Origin: Azoarcus sp. TTM-91 | GTDB taxonomy: Bacteria; Pseudomonadota; Gammaproteobacteria; Burkholderiales; Rhodocyclaceae | Direction of reading: 5' to 3' | Length of the DNA stretch: 38,854 nucleotides | Assembly (NCBI RefSeq): GCF_012911025.1 | Contig: NZ_WUEI01000039.1 | Coordinates: 1 to 38,854 of the forward strand | Shown: positions 34,275-38,854 of the stretch, piece by piece | How the letters are laid out: every line of letters starts with the position of its first letter | Position numbering within the stretch: the stretch's first letter is position 1 | The notes under the pieces: generated by a model | Told to the model about the DNA's origin: nothing | Databases searched by the model: none | The model's input: the letters and a program-made list of their open reading frames with translations, nothing else | Program-made: the position numbers and the translations under genes

Positions 34275-36345
34275 GTTTCTCCACTCCGTCCTTCGCGGCC
34301 CCGGCATGACGCGCGGCCGGCAAATCGATGGTCACCCGCGTGCCGCGCCCTTCTTCGCTATCGAAGTGGATGGCCCCGCCCAGTTCGGTGATGTATTGCT
34401 GGGTTTCGTAGACCCCGATCCCCATCCCGCTCGCCTTGGTCGTCTGGAACGGCCTCGCCAGCCGTTCCCGCAGGAAGGCCGCCGACATGCCGCAACCGCT
34501 GTCCTCGACGACGACACGCACCCGGTCCGCATGACCGGTATTCAGCCGGATCGACACCTTACCATCCTCCGGCGTAGCGTCCAGGGCATTTTGTACCAAG
34601 TGTCCTACCACCCGCTCCAGCCGCTCAGGATGGGCAATCACCTCGGCCGAACCGGCGCCCTCCCTATGCACTTCGACTGGTGGCAACAAGGCGCGCTTCA
34701 CCTGCTTGACATGCTCGGCCATGGCGGCGAGGTCCACCACGCGCGCCGGATCGATGGAGCGCTTTTCCTGCAACTGGGTCATCAGTATCCGCATGCGGGA
34801 CTCCACATGCGCGACCGTCTCCAGCATGTCCTCCTGGAAAGCGGGGTTGTGCTTGTGTCGCTCCGCGTTCTTCAGCATCAGCGAAAGCTGCGCAACCAGA
34901 TTCTTGAGGTCATGGACGACAAAGGCCGACATCCGGTTGAAGGACTCGAACTTCCTGGCCTCCAGCAAGGCTTCCGCAGCCTGCATTCGCTCCAGGTAAC
35001 TCGCTGCCTGGCGCTGCGCGGTCTTCAGCAGATCGAGAACCTCCCAGTCGATTTCGAACCGTGCCCGCGGCGCATTCAGCACCACGAATCCCACCAGGCC
35101 ACTGGTGCTCTTGAGCGGAATCACCAACCAGGCCTCGGCGATGGAAGAAAGCCAGTCCGGCAAAACCAGGCCCTGGTACTGCATGCGCCTGCTTCGGTAC
35201 TCCTCCAGATCGATTACCCAGGCCCGCTCGTCCAAGAAGCGGCAGAGGGGCGAGTCCGCCGACTCTATCGCTGCAGACACCGCCAGATTCAATCGGGAAT
35301 GCATCAGGTAGCGACCGTTGCCGTCCCTCAACCACAGCCCGCCGCCCGGGCTCTCCACCAGATCGGAAAGAGCCTTGATCACCGTCTGGCCCAGGTCCAG
35401 ACCATCCCCCGCCGAAGATATGGCCTGAGTAAATCTCAGCCACTCGTTCCGATAGTCATAGCGATAAGGGAAGAGGTGCTTGTTCAGCAACACCCGCAAC
35501 CGGGCACGCTGCGCGCCGGAGAAGACAAAAACGCCCAGAAGGACCAGGCCGGCGAACAGCAAGGTCAACTGCAGCGCCCGCCCCCAGTCCCCTCCGAAGT
35601 AACGAACGTAGTAGCCCGCAGCCGCGATGACGAGGAGATAGACACCGGTGCCCACCAACGCCGTCGAGTGGAAAACCATCTCCCTCGACATCGACATCCG
35701 CAGGGTCCAGGCAGGATTGCGCGTAGCCGACAGCGCGACAAGAGGAATCAGCAGCGCATGGGCGACCCCTCGTACCGCCCAGACGTCGGGGTCAAGCCGG
35801 CTGAAGAGAAAGCCGTCAGCGAAAAGGTAGAGATCGAACATGAAGCCCGCGCCAAGCGCAAGGCACAAGGGCTTGAACCCCCACCGGGACTCCACCGGCA
35901 ATGCCCTAAACAACTGCTCGACAAGGACCAGACCAAGGATGGCCTGCATGAGAAAGGTGGCGATGGAGAAGCCGACCACGCTGTCGGCAGGCAGCAGATC
36001 CAGCATGCCGGCCGCAATCACAAGCAGTTGGGCGGCGATCACTCCTGCGGCGGCCAGAACCGGCCACTTCGTCCTGCCCGCACCGAGAGGACGCAGAAGG
36101 ACCAGGATGAAAGCGAACCAGCTGGCCCCCCGCCCAATGTCCAGCAGGCGCACCAGTTCGAACAGCCATGCGGCAGATGTGTGGGCAACGAGGCTACTGC
36201 CGGCGGCCCAGACACAGGAGACCACCACGGCCAGTATCAGCAGTCCACCAGGCCTCCCTCCTCGCCAGGCGAAGAACAAGTAAAGGCCGAAACACAGATA
36301 AGTGAAGGCGGAGAGCCCGTAGCCCCAGATCGCTACCTCCGCCAC
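34264..36345 (-). CDS. prsK: XrtA/PEP-CTERM system histidine kinase PrsK
   Basis: The protein has 693 residues. I choose the GTG at 36343-36345 because GGAGG lies six bases upstream; an in-frame TTG at 36358 lies five codons earlier and has no such site. The N-terminal third has about eight membrane segments (up to residue 280). A GAF-like domain follows (about 310-445), then a histidine kinase core with phosphoacceptor H478 in VHDLKNLVAQL and an ATP-binding domain (NALDATPEDG, DSGCGMSAAF, GMGIGVYETQQ). This layout, with a DLKNL-type H-box, is that of PrsK. It would sense an unknown envelope signal and phosphorylate PrsR, whose gene overlaps its end. epsB ends 80 bases upstream. Confidence 0.93.
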   Translation of the reverse strand: MAEVAIWGYGLSAFTYLCFGLYLFFAWRGGRPGGLLILAVVVSCVWAAGSSLVAHTSAAWLFELVRLLDIGRGASWFAFILVLLRPLGAGRTKWPVLAAAGVIAAQLLVIAAGMLDLLPADSVVGFSIATFLMQAILGLVLVEQLFRALPVESRWGFKPLCLALGAGFMFDLYLFADGFLFSRLDPDVWAVRGVAHALLIPLVALSATRNPAWTLRMSMSREMVFHSTALVGTGVYLLVIAAAGYYVRYFGGDWGRALQLTLLFAGLVLLGVFVFSGAQRARLRVLLNKHLFPYRYDYRNEWLRFTQAISSAGDGLDLGQTVIKALSDLVESPGGGLWLRDGNGRYLMHSRLNLAVSAAIESADSPLCRFLDERAWVIDLEEYRSRRMQYQGLVLPDWLSSIAEAWLVIPLKSTSGLVGFVVLNAPRARFEIDWEVLDLLKTAQRQAASYLERMQAAEALLEARKFESFNRMSAFVVHDLKNLVAQLSLMLKNAERHKHNPAFQEDMLETVAHVESRMRILMTQLQEKRSIDPARVVDLAAMAEHVKQVKRALLPPVEVHREGAGSAEVIAHPERLERVVGHLVQNALDATPEDGKVSIRLNTGHADRVRVVVEDSGCGMSAAFLRERLARPFQTTKASGMGIGVYETQQYITELGGAIHFDSEEGRGTRVTIDLPAARHAGAAKDGVEKHVG

Positions 36346-36425
36346 GTTTCCCTCCGCCAACCCTATCTTGTTACGCCGGACGCATCGGCTTGCTCACCGT
36401 GCCGGCCCTCATTCTCGACGGACGC

Positions 36426-37811
36426 TCAATGCGCCCCTTCGCCCGTCAACACCACCCGCACCGTCTCGAACAGCACCAAGGTATCCAATACCAGAGTGTG
36501 ATTCTTCACGTAGTAGAGGTCGTACTGCAACTTCTGAATTGCATCGTCTACAGACGAGCCGTATTGGTAACGCACCTGCGCCCAGCCGGTGACTCCCGGT
36601 TTGACGCAATGACGAACTGCGTAGAAGGGAATCTCTTTAGCCAACTGATCGACGAAGTAAGGCCGCTCAGGCCTCGGTCCCACCAGACTCATGTCGCCTA
36701 CGAACACGTTGAACAGCTGGGGTAGTTCATCGATTCGCAACTTGCGGATGACTCGCCCTACGCGGGTTGCCCGATCATCGTTGGAGGACGCCCAGCGAGG
36801 CTTGCCATCCTTCTCAGCGTCGGTACGCATGCTCCTGAACTTGATCACCCGGAAAACACGTCCCCCGAATCCCACACGCTCCTGCCGATAAAAGACAGGA
36901 GCGCCATCCTCGATCAGGATGAGCAATGCCGTCACCAGCATGATCGGAAAGGCAAGTATCAGAAGCAAGGTCGCAGCAGCCAGATCGAAACAGCGCTTTA
37001 CGATGGTCCGTCCCATCCCCTGCCTGAAGCCGTCGCCATAGATCAACCAACTCGCCCGCAAGGAGTCCACCCGAACCTGCCCTTGCACCCGCTCGAAGAA
37101 GGAAGAGAGATCAATCACCTGCACACCGGAGAGCTTGCAGTCCAGCAACTCATGCAAAGGCAAAACGCCCCCCCGACGTTCCCTCAACGCCACGATGATC
37201 TCATTGACCCTGTTTTTGCGAACCACATCAAGGAGGCGCTCCCCGCGCCCCAAAACCTTACGGGTGTCGACTTCGATCGTGTCCTCTCCGCTGGGAGAGA
37301 AGAATCCCACAATCTCCATGCCACTCTGGACCGGATGCGTGAGCGCACGCTGCACCGCAACCGCATCAGTCCCCGTTCCGATGATCAACACCCGGGGAGC
37401 AAAAAGCGAAGATGCCCGGCGCCGATTGACCAAACCACGCATCGAGAGCACAAAGCCCAGTAGCAGCAACACCGAAACCTGCATTGCCTCGGAGGCAACC
37501 CCCTCCCAAGGCAGCAGTCCGAAAATCCCGTAAGCGACCGGGATACTCACTACGATAGAAAGCAAAACCCTGGTCAGCGCGTTCTTGTGTGACTCACTCG
37601 CCAAGGGTCGGTAAAGGCCCATTGCAGAATTGAGGACCACCATCAACAGCGCAAATGACAACGCTGAAGGCACGATCGTGTACCACTGCACCCTCTCGGT
37701 ATTCAGTTGCATGACCACCGCCACCAGGACAGCAACAAACAGCAAGAAAGCGTCGAAAAGGATCTGCTGAAGCGTGTGGGAGGGGAAGTAGTGGCTGAAC
37801 ACTTTCAGCAT
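36426..37811 (-). CDS. epsB: Undecaprenyl-phosphate sugar transferase, PEP-CTERM/EpsB type
   Basis: The protein has 461 residues from the ATG at 37809-37811, with GAGGA six bases upstream. It has four or five N-terminal membrane segments, then a nucleotide-binding-like CoA-type fold (VLIIGTGTDAVAVQRAL), then the C-terminal bacterial sugar transferase domain (about 270-461): KRCFDLAAATLLLILAFPIM, FYRQERVGFGGRVFRVIKFR, ELPQLFNVFVGDMSLVGPRPE, and PGVTGWAQV. It transfers the first sugar phosphate to undecaprenyl phosphate at the inner membrane and so starts the exopolysaccharide repeat. It matches the PEP-CTERM-associated EpsB group. A weak RpoN-like match (GG at 37887-37886, GC at 37875-37874) lies upstream; I do not rely on it. 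Confidence 0.92.
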   Translation of the reverse strand: MLKVFSHYFPSHTLQQILFDAFLLFVAVLVAVVMQLNTERVQWYTIVPSALSFALLMVVLNSAMGLYRPLASESHKNALTRVLLSIVVSIPVAYGIFGLLPWEGVASEAMQVSVLLLLGFVLSMRGLVNRRRASSLFAPRVLIIGTGTDAVAVQRALTHPVQSGMEIVGFFSPSGEDTIEVDTRKVLGRGERLLDVVRKNRVNEIIVALRERRGGVLPLHELLDCKLSGVQVIDLSSFFERVQGQVRVDSLRASWLIYGDGFRQGMGRTIVKRCFDLAAATLLLILAFPIMLVTALLILIEDGAPVFYRQERVGFGGRVFRVIKFRSMRTDAEKDGKPRWASSNDDRATRVGRVIRKLRIDELPQLFNVFVGDMSLVGPRPERPYFVDQLAKEIPFYAVRHCVKPGVTGWAQVRYQYGSSVDDAIQKLQYDLYYVKNHTLVLDTLVLFETVRVVLTGEGAH

Positions 37812-38199
37812 GGTTTTCCTCGTTTTGCGGCGACGCACAACTCACATCTCAGACAACGATGTAGCGTGCACAAGCCATTCTTAGCCCAGAGACCCACACC
37901 TTACTGGAATAAAAGCAACAGTTACGTTAAACCGGTCACGGTGATCACAACGCCATTACACGACAGATGATTCAACCCATAACAGATTGATTTTTATAAA
38001 TTTAGCGTCTTGGGGGGGCATGAAAGGCGGCAATGATAGCACAGCTGCATTGACCCTTTACGCGACGGCCTGTGCTTTTCCTCCGGCCTTGCGAAGCTTG
38101 ATTCGTCGCAAAGAGAGTGAGGATAAAATCAGTATGATGAGACGCGGTGCCGCATGCCTCCCCGCATGCCCCACATCCACAATTCATGAGGACGCTTCC
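37812..38199. other. AT-richer divergent intergenic region between epsB and the MaoC gene
   Basis: These 388 bases hold no gene I can support. They are lower in GC than the surroundings, with an AT stretch near 37985-38005. Overlapping palindromes TCAC-G-GTGA and GTGATCAC lie at 37936-37948 and could be a regulator site. A possible sigma-70 promoter for the MaoC gene is listed separately. The epsB promoter is not clear; see the weak RpoN-like match in the epsB entry. Confidence 0.5.
38098..38127 (+). promoter_or_regulatory. Possible sigma-70 promoter of the MaoC gene
   Basis: TTGATT (38098-38103) and GATAAA (38122-38127) are 18 bases apart, each with four matches of six to the consensus. It lies about 70 bases before the start codon of the MaoC gene. 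This is a weak call. Confidence 0.35.
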
Positions 38200-38649
38200 A
38201 TGCCGCAGAGTACCCGCGACTTCACCGAGCTCTATGGTTTCCAGTTTGAAGAGCTCTTCATCGGGCAGACCGCCGTATCCTCACATACCGTGACAGACGC
38301 CGACCTACTTCTCTTCTCCGGCGTATCTGGCGACACCAATCCCGTGCACCTCGACGCAGAATTTGCAGCTGCCAGCATGTTCAAAGAACGAATTGCTCAC
38401 GGCATGCTGTCAGCTGCGTATATTTCTGCAGTCTTCGGAACCAAACTGCCCGGTCCGGGTTGCATCTATCTCTCGCAGAATCTGAAGTTCAAAGCTCCAG
38501 TGAAAATCGGGGCTACAGTTGTAACGCGCGTGACGGTTGAGCGGCTGAACGTGGAGAAGCGGCGTGCGGTGTTTTTGACGGAATGCCGGGTCGGGGAAAC
38601 GGTGGTGCTGACGGGGGAAGCGGAGTTGCTGATTCCCAAGCGTGACTAA
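38200..38649 (+). CDS. MaoC-type (R)-specific enoyl-CoA hydratase
   Basis: The protein has 149 residues from the ATG at 38200, with GAGGA about eight bases upstream. The hot-dog fold signature is FSGVSGDTNPVHLD near residue 45, which holds the catalytic aspartate and histidine, followed by IAHGMLSAAYIS. This is the PhaJ/MaoC form that hydrates trans-2-enoyl-CoA to the (R)-3-hydroxyacyl-CoA, linking beta-oxidation to polyhydroxyalkanoate or other lipid synthesis. No PHA gene is in the window. A longer upstream frame exists but has no family similarity. The gene converges with an rRNA operon, the two sharing a terminator at 38735-38770. Confidence 0.9.
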   Translation: MPQSTRDFTELYGFQFEELFIGQTAVSSHTVTDADLLLFSGVSGDTNPVHLDAEFAAASMFKERIAHGMLSAAYISAVFGTKLPGPGCIYLSQNLKFKAPVKIGATVVTRVTVERLNVEKRRAVFLTECRVGETVVLTGEAELLIPKRD

Positions 38650-38734
38650 GGGGAATGCGGTCGGGGGCTCTCAGGGGCTCCTGGCTTGCGGGGGCGGGCA
38701 TTTTGTAATGCCAGCGCAAAGCCGGCGGCAAAGC

Positions 38735-38770
38735 AAAAAGCCCCTGCAGAGAGTTCTGCAGGGGCTTTTT
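38735..38770. terminator. Bidirectional terminator of the rRNA operon and the MaoC gene
   Basis: AAAAAGCCCCTGCAGA (38735-38750) pairs without a mismatch with TCTGCAGGGGCTTTTT (38755-38770) around a four-base loop. The T tract serves the plus strand and the A tract the minus strand, so it can end both the MaoC and the 5S rRNA transcripts. Confidence 0.9.
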
Positions 38771-38778
38771 AAATAGTT

Positions 38779-38854
38779 AGTCTGACGATGACCTACTTTC
38801 ACGAGAGCGCATCTCACTATCATCGGCGCGGTCTTGTTTCACGGTCCTGTTCGG
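38779..38854 (-). rRNA. rrf: 5S ribosomal RNA, 3' part (runs off the right edge)
   Basis: Read on the minus strand, these about 76 bases contain CCGAACAGGACCGTGAAAC, then GCGCCGATGATAGTG and GTGAAAGTAGGTCATCG, all hallmarks of proteobacterial 5S rRNA helices III to V. The 3' end is near 38779. The 5' part, and presumably 23S and 16S rRNA, lie beyond the window. A strong terminator follows the gene. Confidence 0.9.

Noticed and set aside
37874..37888. RpoN-like match upstream of epsB (GG and GC ten bases apart)
   Set aside because: The flanking bases match the consensus poorly, so spacing alone is not enough in a sequence of this length.
38513..38731. A minus-strand open frame of 72 codons at the end of the MaoC gene
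   Set aside because: It is antisense to the MaoC gene and has no family features.

Overview
The window looks like chromosomal DNA from a high-GC betaproteobacterium. The Rhodocyclales or a close relative are likely, but the genus cannot be read from this sequence. The grounds are the rplU-rpmA-obg-proB order, a PrsK/PrsR/PrsT cluster of the kind that accompanies the XrtA exosortase, a PEP-CTERM protein, and an exosortase-associated N-acyl amino acid synthase. I see no phage, insertion sequence, CRISPR array or antibiotic-resistance gene. Most genes are compactly arranged and ordinary in composition.

Layout, left to right. At 1-122 is the start of a gene on the minus strand that resembles the transhydrogenase alpha subunit (pntAA). 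At 310-1083 is a PP2C-type phosphatase. From 5987 down to 1233 is a glycolate oxidase operon, glcC-glcD-(54-codon membrane protein)-glcE-glcF. It is divergent from a SulP anion transporter (6127-7818), and a FadR-type operator lies between them. Then come rplU-rpmA, a terminator, obg and proB (7888-10872). A stretch of exosortase-related genes follows: a ThiF-like enzyme (11010-11876), a PEP-CTERM protein on the minus strand with a good sigma-54 promoter (11990-12886; promoter near 12976-12992), two FtsX-type ABC permeases and an N-acyl amino acid synthase (13203-16482).

The middle holds prpE (16553-18445), a receiver protein with a degenerate GGDEF domain, an HDOD protein, a lemA-GIDE pair whose second member carries a canonical EF-hand, an ABC-F ATPase (uup), a membrane protein of the so-called site-specific recombinase family, and tRNA-Arg(CCU) at 26499-26573. 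About 470 bases after the tRNA have no recognisable gene.

From 37811 down to 27041 the minus strand carries a closely packed set that I read as the exopolysaccharide and regulatory arm of the XrtA/PEP-CTERM system: epsB-like sugar transferase, prsK (sensor kinase), prsR (sigma-54 activator), prsT (TPR lipoprotein), a UDP-HexNAc 6-dehydrogenase, a Sel1/SLT lytic transglycosylase and a trypsin-like protease. The exosortase itself is not in the window. A MaoC-type hydratase follows on the plus strand. The right edge is the 3' end of a 5S rRNA gene on the minus strand, so an rRNA operon ends there.

How they work together: PrsK should signal to PrsR. PrsR carries the sigma-54 contact motif GAFTGA, and the PEP-CTERM gene about 20 kb away has a TGG-N11-GC sigma-54 promoter, so sensor, activator and probable target are all in one window. 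The ThiF / PEP-CTERM / permease pair / N-acyl amino acid synthase neighbourhood is the best candidate for a poorly described system: an envelope lipid (N-acyl amino acid) made and moved in connection with PEP-CTERM protein sorting. That functional link is inference from gene proximity.
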